Shown piece after piece: positions 8,109 to 16,459 of a DNA stretch of 27,386 nucleotides. Positions within the stretch are counted from its first letter, which is position 1. Each line of letters begins with the position of its first letter. A program made the position numbers and the translations under genes. Source of the stretch: Methanobacteriota archaeon (lineage in GTDB: Archaea > Thermoplasmatota > Poseidoniia > MGIII > CG-Epi1); NCBI GenBank assembly GCA_029977605.1, contig JAPOKN010000009.1, positions 1 to 27,386 of the forward strand. Reading direction: 5' to 3'. The notes under the pieces are model-generated. The model did not search any database. It saw nothing but the letters and a program-made list of their open reading frames with translations, and was not told the origin of the DNA.

Positions 8109-8138
8109 TATATAAAAGAATGCCAAAAAAATTTGGAC
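8109..8138 (-). promoter_or_regulatory. Promoter with operator for the small Cys/His protein and beta-propeller genes
   Basis: The plus strand reads TATAA (8111-8115), 5 bases, TGCCAAA (8121-8127), 4 bases, TTTGGAC (8132-8138). On the minus strand this is an inverted repeat directly upstream of the TATA box that serves the start at 8087. The spacing and sequence match the element at 8555-8582, 12 of 14 half-site bases being the same. The repeat would cover the BRE, the TFB-binding position. Confidence 0.65.
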
Positions 8139-8530
8139 TATTCTTTTAATTCTATAGTGAACAACCTAAGTAACGTTAAAATTGCCTCTTCGAGAACTTG
8201 ACTGTCTTGATCTGTAGCTTGTGAAAAATCAATTCCTGAAACTAATTTTTCAATTAATTCTTGTGTAATTACTGTATCTTTAAGAAATTTATAAATTTCT
8301 TTATTTGAAAATATTGCTTGAGCTGTATACATTGAATCTATCTTAATTAATTGGCCATTATCAACTAATTTATCAATATGATAATCTACTAATTGTGAGG
8401 ATATGTCTGCTACATCTGCTATTTTTCTCTTGGATGCAGGTTTACCTATCTTAATTGCTGCAAATAAGATTCTAAATAATTTATCGGAGTCTTCAAAATT
8501 GTGTTTTAGACGTACATTTATTTCCGACAT
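8138..8530 (-). CDS. Winged-helix transcriptional regulator
   Basis: The 130-residue protein has a winged helix-turn-helix at about 34-65 (KRKIADVADISSQLVDYHID followed by KLVDNGQLIKID), a hydrophobic N-terminal helix (18-27) and a C-terminal helical part (78-128) that could dimerise. It has no metal-binding Cys. The ATG at 8530 has a TATA-like element (8551-8560) centred 26 bases upstream, so the mRNA is probably leaderless. The inverted repeat next to that TATA is repeated before the downstream gene at 8087, so this protein is the natural candidate for binding both sites. Its stop lies on the edge of the second site. Whether it activates or represses cannot be told. The exact subfamily is not recognised. 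Confidence 0.8.
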   Translation of the reverse strand: MSEINVRLKHNFEDSDKLFRILFAAIKIGKPASKRKIADVADISSQLVDYHIDKLVDNGQLIKIDSMYTAQAIFSNKEIYKFLKDTVITQELIEKLVSGIDFSQATDQDSQVLEEAILTLLRLFTIELKE

Positions 8531-8550
8531 TATGGCATTACTGAACCTTG

Positions 8551-8582
8551 ACCATATAAGTTATTGCCAAAGAATTTTGGCA
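8551..8582 (-). promoter_or_regulatory. Promoter with perfect 7-bp inverted repeat for the winged-helix gene
   Basis: TATA-like ACCATATAAG (8551-8560) lies about 26 bases before the start at 8530. Five bases further out is TGCCAAA-GAAT-TTTGGCA (8565-8582), a perfect inverted repeat with a 4-base spacer. It lies next to the stop of the upstream gene, so it could also act as a transcript hairpin, but the second copy at 8121-8138 argues for a protein-binding site. Confidence 0.7.
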
Positions 8583-8588
8583 TTTTGA

Positions 8589-9599
8589 TCAATCAAAATC
8601 TATCAAAACTTTTCCTATATTTTTCCTATCCTGAATATAGTGATGAGCTTCAGAAACTTGTTCTTTTGAGAACACTTTATCAATATGAGGATTGATTTTA
8701 CCTTCTTCGATCCATTTCAATAAATCATTCTTTGCTTTTTCCAAATGATCTAAATTTTTCCAACGCCCTAGATGTATTCCAAAAACTCCTCTATTGCTTG
8801 CCATCATTTTCAATGGATCAAATTTTGGAAAAGTTAGCCATGATTTAAACCGAGCCCATTGACTTTTACGCTTAGTAGGTGCCATATCTGAAATTCCAAA
8901 TGAACAAACTCGACCTCCAGAACCTAAGCATCGATATGATTGCATTAAGTGCTCTCCGCCTATTGGATCTAAGACTAAATCAACTCCTTTTCCCTTGGTC
9001 CAATCCATTATTTCTGCCAGAAAATTATCTCGATCTATAGGAAGAACTCCATTGTCTGAAATGAAAGCATGCTTATTTGGGGAACAAGTACCAAATATAT
9101 TTTTAGCTCCTGCAATTTTAGCTAATTCTGTTGCTGCAAGACCAACACCTCCTGCTGCACCATGAATCAAAATAGACTCTCCAGGTTGCAAATCTCCAGG
9201 ATGAATAACCATCAAATATGAGGTCAAATAAACTGCTGGAAAAGCTGCGGCAAGATCAAATGTTACATCATCTGGAATTTTGAAAACTGTTGCTGCCTTC
9301 GATATGGTGTGTGTTGAATAACCGCCACTACCTCCTGAGCCAACTACTCTATCGCCTACTTCAAAATCATCTACATCAGGACCTACTTCATGAACTGTAC
9401 CTGAAACTTCCATACCTGGTGTAAACGGTGGATTAGGTGCTCCTGGATAAAGGCCCATACGTGCGAGAATATCTGCAAAATTAATACCTGCCTTAGAAAC
9501 TCTTATACAAATTTCTCCAGTTCCTGGAGATGGTGTTGGGAGTTCCTGAAGCTCCATACAATCTGGATCACCATGCCTTGTAACTATTACTGATTCCAT
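8589..9599 (-). CDS. Zinc-free quinone-oxidoreductase-like MDR (VAT1/QOR type)
   Basis: The 336-residue protein belongs to the medium-chain dehydrogenase/reductase superfamily. The N-terminal catalytic domain contains SKAGINFADILARMGLYPG (35-53) and FTPGMEVSGTV, and lacks the zinc-ligand Cys/His set. The NADPH Rossmann motif is GAAGGVGL (147-154). The segment FDPLKMMASNRGVFGIHLGR resembles the VAT1-like quinone reductases. It would reduce quinones or other alpha,beta-unsaturated carbonyls with NADPH. Its start overlaps the inositol-phosphate synthase stop by 1 base (TAATG), so both come from one transcript. The reason for that pairing is not clear. Confidence 0.9.
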   Translation of the reverse strand: MESVIVTRHGDPDCMELQELPTPSPGTGEICIRVSKAGINFADILARMGLYPGAPNPPFTPGMEVSGTVHEVGPDVDDFEVGDRVVGSGGSGGYSTHTISKAATVFKIPDDVTFDLAAAFPAVYLTSYLMVIHPGDLQPGESILIHGAAGGVGLAATELAKIAGAKNIFGTCSPNKHAFISDNGVLPIDRDNFLAEIMDWTKGKGVDLVLDPIGGEHLMQSYRCLGSGGRVCSFGISDMAPTKRKSQWARFKSWLTFPKFDPLKMMASNRGVFGIHLGRWKNLDHLEKAKNDLLKWIEEGKINPHIDKVFSKEQVSEAHHYIQDRKNIGKVLIDFD

Positions 9600-10930
9600 T
9601 AATCCTCATCATAATAATAATCTAATCCAAGATGGGTGATAATTGTTTCTCCCATTAGATGTCTAAGTGTATTTTCTAACTTTACTTTTTGAGAAAATAA
9701 ATCATGTATTGGATATAGGTCTGGTTTACACATTGGAGACTTAAAATAAAACGAGAGCCACTCTTGGATTCCATGTAATCCCGACCTTTTTGCAAAGTCT
9801 AGAAATAATGCTAAATCTAAAACAATTGGTGCTGCCAAAATTGAATCTCTACAAAGAAAATCAACCTTAATTTGCATAGGATATCCCAGCCATCCTTTGA
9901 TATCTATGTTATCCCAACCTTCTTTGTTGTCGCCTCTCGGTGGATAATAATTAATTCTAACTTTGTGATATAAATCTCCGTATAATTCAGGATTCTTTTC
10001 AGGCTCTAATATTTGCTCAAGAACTCCTAACTTAGATACCTCTTTCGTTTTGAAAGATTCAGGATCATCCAATACTTCTCCATCTCTATTGCCTAAAATA
10101 TTTGTTGAGAACCACCCATCAATACCTATTTCTCTTGCCTTAAAACCCGGTGCAAGAATCGTTTTCATTAATGTTTGACCTGTTTTGAAATCTTTACCTG
10201 CAATAGGAACGCCTTCTTTCACTGATAATTCAAACATTGCCGGAAAATCTACAGATAAATTAGGTGCTCCATTTGCATAGGGAACTCCTTCTTTAATAGC
10301 TGAGTAAGCATACAATATTGAGGGCGCAATTGATTTATCATTTGAATCTAAAGCTTTTTCAAATTCTGAAAGATTACTGTAAATTTTATCCGAAGGATCT
10401 TGGTAAGTTTCAGTGCTACCGCACCAAACCATCACTACTCTCTCTAAGCTGTTTTCTTTTCTGAAATTGTTAATATCATTTCTAAGAGCTTTAATCCTAT
10501 CACGGTGATTCGTCTCAGATTTTACATACTCACCATCTAACTTTTTAACAAAGTTTTTGTCAAATACTGCTTTCATTGGTTTAATTTTTTCAAGTTCTTC
10601 TTTTATGCTGTCCAGTAATTCTTTTTCGAGAACTCCTGCATTAATTGCAGCTTCATAGCAGTTATCCTCAAAAATATCCCAACCACCAAAAACTAAATCG
10701 TCTAAGGTACTTAACGGGACAAAATCTTTGATTGGTACCTCACGCTTCTCATTTCTTTTACCCAAACGAATTGAACCCATCTGCGTTAAAGAACCTATAG
10801 GTGTAGATAATCCAGAACGAACTGCTAAGGTGCCTGCAATAAATGTAGTACTAACAGCTCCAAGACCTGGCATTAACACCCCTAATTTTCCTTCGGCTTT
10901 CTTTATTGATGTTGGGCTTTCTATGGACAT
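9599..10930 (-). CDS. ino1: myo-Inositol-1-phosphate synthase
   Basis: This enzyme converts glucose 6-phosphate to inositol 1-phosphate with NAD as a transient cofactor. In archaea the product feeds inositol phospholipid heads and compatible solutes. The 443-residue sequence shows the NAD loop PGLGAVST (21-28), FGGWDIF (81-87), NGAPNLSVDFPA (220-231), KDFKTGQT (246-253), WFSTNILGNRDG (273-284) and a CRDSILAAP stretch near 365. Conserved lysines of the active site sit in these blocks. The form with a long segment between 110 and 165 resembles the version in Bacteroidetes and marine archaea rather than the short actinobacterial one. The ATG at 10930 has a TATA-like box about 24 bases before it and is probably leaderless. 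The gene begins a two-gene unit with the MDR. Confidence 0.95.
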   Translation of the reverse strand: MSIESPTSIKKAEGKLGVLMPGLGAVSTTFIAGTLAVRSGLSTPIGSLTQMGSIRLGKRNEKREVPIKDFVPLSTLDDLVFGGWDIFEDNCYEAAINAGVLEKELLDSIKEELEKIKPMKAVFDKNFVKKLDGEYVKSETNHRDRIKALRNDINNFRKENSLERVVMVWCGSTETYQDPSDKIYSNLSEFEKALDSNDKSIAPSILYAYSAIKEGVPYANGAPNLSVDFPAMFELSVKEGVPIAGKDFKTGQTLMKTILAPGFKAREIGIDGWFSTNILGNRDGEVLDDPESFKTKEVSKLGVLEQILEPEKNPELYGDLYHKVRINYYPPRGDNKEGWDNIDIKGWLGYPMQIKVDFLCRDSILAAPIVLDLALFLDFAKRSGLHGIQEWLSFYFKSPMCKPDLYPIHDLFSQKVKLENTLRHLMGETIITHLGLDYYYDED

Positions 10931-10948
10931 AATAATACCCTAGACGTG

Positions 10949-10957
10949 ATTATATTA
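10949..10957 (-). promoter_or_regulatory. TATA-like promoter of the ino1 operon
   Basis: ATTATATTA is centred about 24 bases before the ATG at 10930, the position expected for a leaderless archaeal mRNA. The whole intergenic stretch is only 36 bases. Confidence 0.55.
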
Positions 10958-10966
10958 GAAATTAAG

Positions 10967-11731
10967 TTAATCATATAAAACTGATAAACAGGTCAATGAA
11001 CCATCTGCCTCTCTAAACTGTGACATTTCCATTTCATGTACATCCAAATTTAAATTCTGTAATATTCTTAATGTTGATTGATAACCTTTAGCCATCATTA
11101 CTTTATCTCCAAAAGGAAGAACATTTGCAGCGTATGCTTCCTCTTTAGGAATCCAGATAATTTCAGTTTCAGATGGGAAATCTGATTCACTAAACCAACC
11201 TTTCGGTGCCAATAACTTCCCTGGAACTGGCGATGTACAAACCGAAATCAAGTGGAGAGATTCCGGAGGAACTTCGATTACATGTAATCCATAATTTCTG
11301 GAACTAAGAAATTGTTCTAGATCTTCAATCCCCTTACGATTAGTTCTCTTACTATGCCCTACCAAGAACTTATCCCCAAATTTCAAAACATCCCCTCCAT
11401 CCATTCTAGCTCCTTGACTCATGTATTCTAGATTTAAATCTACGTTAAGAGCATCTTCAATTTCTTTTCGTTCACCCAATCTACTGTCATGCCCTGCGTT
11501 TGTTAACAATGCAGAGTCTCCTGCAACTATTGCATGATCTTCCACAAAGCAACAATCTGGGTAATCTGGATGAGATGGAATCTCTCTAACCGAAACTCCA
11601 AATTCAATCAATTTACTCACATATGCGTCGTGTTGAACTAAAGCTTCGCTCAAATCAGTTGGACCTGAACCAAAAAATTTAGCTAAAGCATTTTCAAAAG
11701 ATGAGGATACTTTACGTACTATTGCTCTCAT
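10967..11731 (-). CDS. DDAH-family guanidino hydrolase (dimethylargininase-like)
   Basis: The 254-residue protein has the amidinotransferase-fold signature of dimethylarginine dimethylaminohydrolase: DCCFVEDHAIV (59-69), RMDGGDVLKFGDKFLVGHSK (109-128) followed by RTN, catalytic His160 in SLHLISVC, and catalytic Cys248 in LTCLSV near the end. Family members attack the guanidinium carbon of arginine derivatives through a Cys-thiouronium intermediate. The start overlaps the deoxyhypusine synthase stop as ATGA (11728-11731), so the two are co-translated. The substrate is uncertain: methylarginine, arginine, agmatine or a protein-bound agmatine adduct are possible. The DHS link favours a polyamine or eIF5A role, which is inference. 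Confidence 0.9.
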   Translation of the reverse strand: MRAIVRKVSSSFENALAKFFGSGPTDLSEALVQHDAYVSKLIEFGVSVREIPSHPDYPDCCFVEDHAIVAGDSALLTNAGHDSRLGERKEIEDALNVDLNLEYMSQGARMDGGDVLKFGDKFLVGHSKRTNRKGIEDLEQFLSSRNYGLHVIEVPPESLHLISVCTSPVPGKLLAPKGWFSESDFPSETEIIWIPKEEAYAANVLPFGDKVMMAKGYQSTLRILQNLNLDVHEMEMSQFREADGSLTCLSVLYD

Positions 11732-12657
11732 AGTAAAGGACCAAAGATTAAAGGTAATAGAACTGTAGCATCCCCTTCAACTGTAATTCTTCTTGCTTTA
11801 GAACGTACTTTTCCCCAGGAAACTGCTTCTCTAACACGCGCACCGCTTAGTGAGCCATCCCATTCGGGAGCCGTAGTCACTTGCACTGCATAATCTAACC
11901 CGTCCCTGAATTGATTCCACCATATTGTATGATGCTTAGAAATTCCTCCACCAATCATGACTGCACCAGTAGATTTAGCCTCATGTACTATATCTGATAA
12001 CTGATGTTCCTCTCCGAAAATGTCTAGAGTAAAATCTTTATGGGATTGCCAAAAAAGCCATAACTGTGAACCAACGGACCCATCTGTTGGACCTGGAACA
12101 AAAACTTTGATTTCTTTCTTTGCACATATGCCAAGAAACGATTCTGAACCGCGTTCTTCTTCTAAAATCTTAAGCCCTAGCTCATACCAAATTTCCCAAG
12201 GTGCCCAATGCTTTTTTTTATTATATAATTCTTCTAAAATCGGCTGCAGCCATCTTTCAATTGGAATTCCATAGGACTCATCTGGGACTAAAACATTTCC
12301 TAAACGATTAACTCCCTCTTCTCTCAAAAGTGCATCATCCATTGCAAAATCACCGTGGTAATAATCTGCCAAAACTCGAGCAATATCATGATCTAAGGTA
12401 CCACACGTAGTTACAACTACGTCCACCATATTATTCTCAACTATCTGATTCATCAATCCTCTTGTTCCAGTAGCCATTATATCTGCTGGAAAAGAGACAA
12501 ATTTCGTGCAGTCTTCTAAAATCATATCATTGACTATTGAAGTTGCTGTCGAAACCTTTGAAGCTACGAAGCCTCCAGCTTCTCCAAATTGACTAATTAA
12601 ATCACTTAATTTAGTCTCTGAACTAATATTGATGTCTTTTACTGGATCTCTATTCAT
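11728..12657 (-). CDS. dys: Deoxyhypusine synthase
   Basis: This enzyme moves a 4-aminobutyl group to a lysine of aIF5A, the first step of hypusine formation. The sequence has the C-terminal block GGGISKHHTIWWNQFRDGLD followed by YAVQVTTAPEWDGSLSGARV and REAVSWGKV. The Lys in ISKHH is the catalytic lysine that forms the enzyme-substrate intermediate. TTCGTLDHD near 83-91 matches the archaeal NAD-site motif. I place the start at the ATG at 12657, which overlaps the gyrA stop by 8 bases (ATGAATAG); a GTG at 12669 in the same frame is possible and would add four residues. Length (309) is in the archaeal range. It is embedded between gyrA and a guanidino hydrolase in one overlapping chain. Confidence 0.93.
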   Translation of the reverse strand: MNRDPVKDINISSETKLSDLISQFGEAGGFVASKVSTATSIVNDMILEDCTKFVSFPADIMATGTRGLMNQIVENNMVDVVVTTCGTLDHDIARVLADYYHGDFAMDDALLREEGVNRLGNVLVPDESYGIPIERWLQPILEELYNKKKHWAPWEIWYELGLKILEEERGSESFLGICAKKEIKVFVPGPTDGSVGSQLWLFWQSHKDFTLDIFGEEHQLSDIVHEAKSTGAVMIGGGISKHHTIWWNQFRDGLDYAVQVTTAPEWDGSLSGARVREAVSWGKVRSKARRITVEGDATVLLPLIFGPLL

Positions 12658-15229
12658 TATTCTCTTCACTAGAATTTAAATCTGAATTTCCTTCTTCTTC
12701 ATCTTCACTGGAATTTAAGTCTGAATTTCTTTCTTCATCATCTTCGTTATGTAAAGCCACAGCTACTACTTTTTCTTTTTCATCCACAGACATTACTTTC
12801 ACACCCCTTCCAACACGAGCTATCTCTCTTATTGAATCAATGTGCGTACGTATTACTTTACCTGAAGATGTCGTAGCTAATATTTGGTTTGCATCTCCTG
12901 GCGTTAAAGCGACGACAACTTTACCACTTTTATTATCAACTTTAATATTTTTAACTCCTTTAGCTCCTCGTTTAGTTAATCTGTAATTTCCCGCATTAGC
13001 TCTCTTACCATATCCCTTTTCTGTAATTGTTAGAAGAAGATCATCTTCACTTACTAGACACATGCTTTTTACTTCATCTTTATCTTTCAGACGCATGCCA
13101 ATTACTCCTTGACCATTACGGCCAACAATTCTTACTTCACCTTCAGAGAATCTATTAGCCATACCTAACTTCGAAGCGAGCATAACTTGACTATCGCCTT
13201 CGGAAATTGCAACTCCAATTAATTCATCTTTTTCTTTAAGAGTTATAGCTCTAAATCCTTGATCTCTAGCCCATGCTCTTTCTATTCTAGAGGAATATTC
13301 TTCTAATCTTGTTTTCTTAATAATGCCTTTCTTGGTTGAAAACAAGAAATAATGACCATCACCACTAATATTTGCTACAGGTAACATACAAAGAACTTGC
13401 TCGTCCTTTTCTTTACGACCTTCATCTAATTTTTGGAGTAACTGAACCAAAGGTGTACCTTTTGAATACCTTGAAACATCAGGTATTTGCCATGCCTTAA
13501 GGAAATACATACTGCCTGCAGTAGTAAAGAATAGCAAGTGATCGTGTGACCCCATAGAATACAGCTCTACCGGGAAATCTCCTTCCTTAGCTTTAATTCC
13601 AATTCTTCCCTTACCGCCCCTATTTTGAGCCTGATATTCATCAAGATCAACTCGTTTTATGTATCCTTCTTGAGTTCTCATAACTACGACCTGTGATCTA
13701 GGAATCAAATCTTCGGTATTCAAATCTCCATCAAAATCTGAAATTAATGTTCTTCTCTCATCTCCATATTTTTCATTGAGTGATTCTAGTTCTTCTTTTA
13801 TTATTGACATTATTTTAGAAGAATCTGCTAAAATTTCAGACAATTCAGCCATTGTAGCTTTCAACTCCTCTAACTCATTTTCCCGTTCTTCTGCGTCTTG
13901 ACGTGATAATTGGTAAAGCCTCATATCTGCTATTGATTTAGCTTGAATTTTACTTAATTTGAACTTAACTTGTAGACCGTCTATAACCGCGTCCCTTCCT
14001 GCAGCATCTCTGATAAATGCTATTACTTTATCCATTTGAGAAATTGCTAACAATAATCCTTCAACAATATGAGCTCTCTCTTGAGCTTTTTTCAATCTGA
14101 ATTCAGTCCTGCGAGTTATTATCTCCTTTCGATGATCAAGATATACGTTCAATAAGTCTATCAAGTTCATTCGTCGAGGCTGTCCCTTGACTAAAGCTAC
14201 ATTGTTTATTGAAAAACTGTTTTCAAGAGCTGAATGCTTAAACAATTGATTTTCAACTATCATTGGAGAAGCGTCTCGCTTTAGTTCGAATACTACCCTC
14301 ATACCTTTTTGATCAGATTCATCACGTATGTCTCTTATACCTTCTACTTTCTTATCACGAACCAATTTTGAAACTTCTTCTAATAACCTATTTTTTTGAA
14401 CCATAAAAGGGATTTCTGTTACGACCAAAAATTCATCTTTTGGAGTTGACTCGTGCTCGACTTTAGCTCTAATTTTTATAGAACCTTGGCCTTTGGAAAA
14501 TGCATCGAAAATTCCCTTACGCCCCATTATAGTCCCTCCTGTTGGGAAATCAGGACCTGGCATAACACTCATTATCTCTGATAAATCTGTTGATGGATTA
14601 TCTATTAGCATGATAAGAGAGCTTATCACTTCTGATAAGTTATGAGGTGCCATATTCGTAGCCATTCCAACAGCAATACCTGATGAGCCGTTAACCAATA
14701 AACCTGGAAGAAGACCTGGAAGAACTGAAGGTTCCTGTAAAGAACCATCGTAATTATCTGTGTAATCTACTGTCTCTTCGTCAATGCCCGATAAAACTGT
14801 ATCTGAAATTGTAGCTAATCGCGATTCTGTGTAACGCATAGCTGCAGCCCTATCTCCATCTATCGAACCAAAATTACCTTGACCATCTACTAAAGGGTAG
14901 CGTAAAGAAAAACTTTGAGCCATACGAACTAAAGTGTCGTATATAGCTTGATCACCATGTGGATGATATTTACCCATAGTGTCTCCAACAATGCGGGCAG
15001 ATTTTTTGTATGGTGAACGAGGGCCTGAACCCATCTCTTTCATTGCATAAAGAACTCTACGGTGAACTGGCTTTAATCCATCCCTAGCGTCTGGAAGTGC
15101 TCTGCCTACAATAACGGACATTGCATAATCCAGATAGGATTTACGCATCTCTTTCTCTAAACTAATTGGCAGTACTGTGTCTGTATTTTCTTCCGTCAAA
15201 TTTTTCACCAAATTATTACTAAAGCTCAT
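12650..15229 (-). CDS. gyrA: DNA gyrase subunit A (bacterial type)
   Basis: The 859-residue protein is a full-length GyrA. The breakage-reunion domain shows HRRVLYAMKEMG (56-67), KYHPHGDQAIYDTLVRMAQ (87-105), GQGNFGSIDGDRAAAMRYTE (116-135) with catalytic Y133, and the coiled-coil region 370-480. The C-terminal pinwheel carries the gyrase-defining GyrA box QNRGGKG (535-541), so it can wrap DNA and introduce negative supercoils with GyrB. It ends in an acidic tail that contains a duplication. The residue matching E. coli GyrA Ser83 is Q94; Asp87 is conserved as D98. The upstream AAGGGGGT 6 bases before the ATG is a plausible ribosome site. No gyrB is adjacent; instead a DUF531-like gene starts 3 bases away in the other direction. 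Bacterial origin of archaeal gyrase is established knowledge. Confidence 0.98.
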   Translation of the reverse strand: MSFSNNLVKNLTEENTDTVLPISLEKEMRKSYLDYAMSVIVGRALPDARDGLKPVHRRVLYAMKEMGSGPRSPYKKSARIVGDTMGKYHPHGDQAIYDTLVRMAQSFSLRYPLVDGQGNFGSIDGDRAAAMRYTESRLATISDTVLSGIDEETVDYTDNYDGSLQEPSVLPGLLPGLLVNGSSGIAVGMATNMAPHNLSEVISSLIMLIDNPSTDLSEIMSVMPGPDFPTGGTIMGRKGIFDAFSKGQGSIKIRAKVEHESTPKDEFLVVTEIPFMVQKNRLLEEVSKLVRDKKVEGIRDIRDESDQKGMRVVFELKRDASPMIVENQLFKHSALENSFSINNVALVKGQPRRMNLIDLLNVYLDHRKEIITRRTEFRLKKAQERAHIVEGLLLAISQMDKVIAFIRDAAGRDAVIDGLQVKFKLSKIQAKSIADMRLYQLSRQDAEERENELEELKATMAELSEILADSSKIMSIIKEELESLNEKYGDERRTLISDFDGDLNTEDLIPRSQVVVMRTQEGYIKRVDLDEYQAQNRGGKGRIGIKAKEGDFPVELYSMGSHDHLLFFTTAGSMYFLKAWQIPDVSRYSKGTPLVQLLQKLDEGRKEKDEQVLCMLPVANISGDGHYFLFSTKKGIIKKTRLEEYSSRIERAWARDQGFRAITLKEKDELIGVAISEGDSQVMLASKLGMANRFSEGEVRIVGRNGQGVIGMRLKDKDEVKSMCLVSEDDLLLTITEKGYGKRANAGNYRLTKRGAKGVKNIKVDNKSGKVVVALTPGDANQILATTSSGKVIRTHIDSIREIARVGRGVKVMSVDEKEKVVAVALHNEDDEERNSDLNSSEDEEEGNSDLNSSEENNE
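12671..12748 (-). repeat. Two 39-bp tandem units in the gyrA acidic tail
   Basis: Copies start at 12671 and 12710 and read close to AGAATTTAAATCTGAATTTC each. They encode the acidic run ...NSDLNSSEDEEE... twice, in frame, and so lengthen the disordered GyrA C-terminal tail by 13 residues. The period is a multiple of three, so the frame is kept. Confidence 0.9.
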
Positions 15230-15231
15230 GA

Positions 15232-15792
15232 ATGTACCCCCTTAAAAGGGAGTCCCCTAGCCACATAGTGACACCTCCAGTAAACCTAGTTCTCATTAAT
15301 CCAAAAAAAAATAATGAAGTTGATGAAGATAATAGACGATTAATAGCAAGAGTTGCCCCTGTTTGTTTAGCTTATAATTTACACTTGTGCCTAGTTGATT
15401 TTGGAATCAAAGAAACGCCTCTTGACTTCGCCAGAGGAATTGCTCCGTCCACTTCAATTGGAAAAGGTGGTGAAAATTTAATTAAATTGTGCGAAAAAGG
15501 AAAAGTAAAAATCTCAAACTTTCAATTACTGCAAAATATTGGACAGAAAATAATATGCACAGACCGGCCTGAGAATTCTAAAGAGAAGACGTTAAACCAC
15601 ATCATTAAGATATCCAGAGAAAAAACCATTTCTTTTATTTTTGGAACCAATAGAAGAACAAATAAAGTATTGAAAAAAATTAGAGATGAATCTTATGCTC
15701 ATTTAGATATTACCAAAAAAAGAATTGAATTAAGTTTGGATTCAGAAATTGGAGCTGTATGTCACTCTTTTTTTATTTCTAGAAAAGCTTGA
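15232..15792 (+). CDS. DUF531-like conserved archaeal protein
   Basis: The 186-residue protein resembles archaeal DUF531 (PF04407) as remembered: the block NRRLIARVAPVCLAYNLHLC, then LVDFGI, a glycine-rich GKGGENLIKLCEKGKVKI, and a C-terminal SLDSEIGAVCHSFFISRKA. The family has no proven function; a nucleic-acid role has been suspected because members lie near information-processing genes. The ATG at 15232 is 3 bases from the gyrA start in the other direction. A leaderless start at the GTG at 15268 is also possible, since CTTAAAA at 15241-15247 lies 24 bases before it, and conserved sequence only begins about there. The end overlaps the aIF6 end by 14 bases (15779-15792). Identification is moderate. 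Confidence 0.7.
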   Translation: MYPLKRESPSHIVTPPVNLVLINPKKNNEVDEDNRRLIARVAPVCLAYNLHLCLVDFGIKETPLDFARGIAPSTSIGKGGENLIKLCEKGKVKISNFQLLQNIGQKIICTDRPENSKEKTLNHIIKISREKTISFIFGTNRRTNKVLKKIRDESYAHLDITKKRIELSLDSEIGAVCHSFFISRKA

Positions 15793-16456
15793 GAGCTTCT
15801 TCCATTCGGCCTAATTCAACACCTGTACTCTGACGACCACATACTGCACCATTAGAATTAGCTACTATGCCTGCTCCAACTAATGGAAGGCCAAAATTAA
15901 CGGTTCCTTCCATCAATTCAATTTGAAAAACTTCTTCCATTTTTTCTTTCTCAGATGAAGAAATATCTGGATGGTATAATCCTCCCTTGTTAGTGATACA
16001 TCCAATCATGCCTAAAGTGTCCATGTCATTAATAGATTGCGAAACCAAATCTACTTTCAATATATCTTCAGCTTTATCTTTAGCCCTTTTACCAAGTCTC
16101 TCGTTCGAGAAACCTCCCGAATCATTAACTAAAAAATTATTTCCAATCGCATTTGATCTATCCGGAAGAACTCCGAATTCAATATTATGAGATTTGGAAA
16201 TTTTATTAAACTTTTCCAATTCTAAATCTGTTACAATATTAGAAACCAAAATACCACTGTTATTCATTGCAATTAAAGTTCCCAAGACTCTACTACCTCC
16301 CAGAGTTATAATTTCTAATTTAGTACCAAGAGCATCTGAAAGCTCTTCCATGTCATCCTTAGGTATTCCAGGTGGCACTAAAGTCAAATTATCATTGGTA
16401 GCACAAAAAACACCAGCATAAGGACTGTTGAAAAGATCCTTCTGAACTAAAGCCAT
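15779..16456 (-). CDS. eif6: Translation initiation factor aIF6
   Basis: aIF6 binds the large ribosomal subunit and blocks premature joining of subunits. The 225-residue length and pentameric-repeat pattern match: SPYAGVFCATND (11-22), VPPGIPKDDMEELSDALGTK (27-46), GVLPDRSNAIGNN (95-107), NDSGGFSNERLGKRAKD (111-127) and TVNFGLPLVGAGIVANSNG (185-203). It is the last gene of the S19e-L39e-L31e-aIF6 chain, 3 bases after L31e. In other archaea this operon usually continues with L18a/LX, prefoldin alpha and FtsY; here it stops at a convergent gene whose end it overlaps. Confidence 0.97.
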   Translation of the reverse strand: MALVQKDLFNSPYAGVFCATNDNLTLVPPGIPKDDMEELSDALGTKLEIITLGGSRVLGTLIAMNNSGILVSNIVTDLELEKFNKISKSHNIEFGVLPDRSNAIGNNFLVNDSGGFSNERLGKRAKDKAEDILKVDLVSQSINDMDTLGMIGCITNKGGLYHPDISSSEKEKMEEVFQIELMEGTVNFGLPLVGAGIVANSNGAVCGRQSTGVELGRMEEALKLF

Positions 16457-16459
16457 TAC

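Noticed and set aside
8565..8582. Reading the inverted repeat as a terminator for the quinone-oxidoreductase-like gene
   Set aside because: A second copy with the same spacing to a TATA box occurs at 8121-8138, which fits an operator better; a dual role is not excluded.
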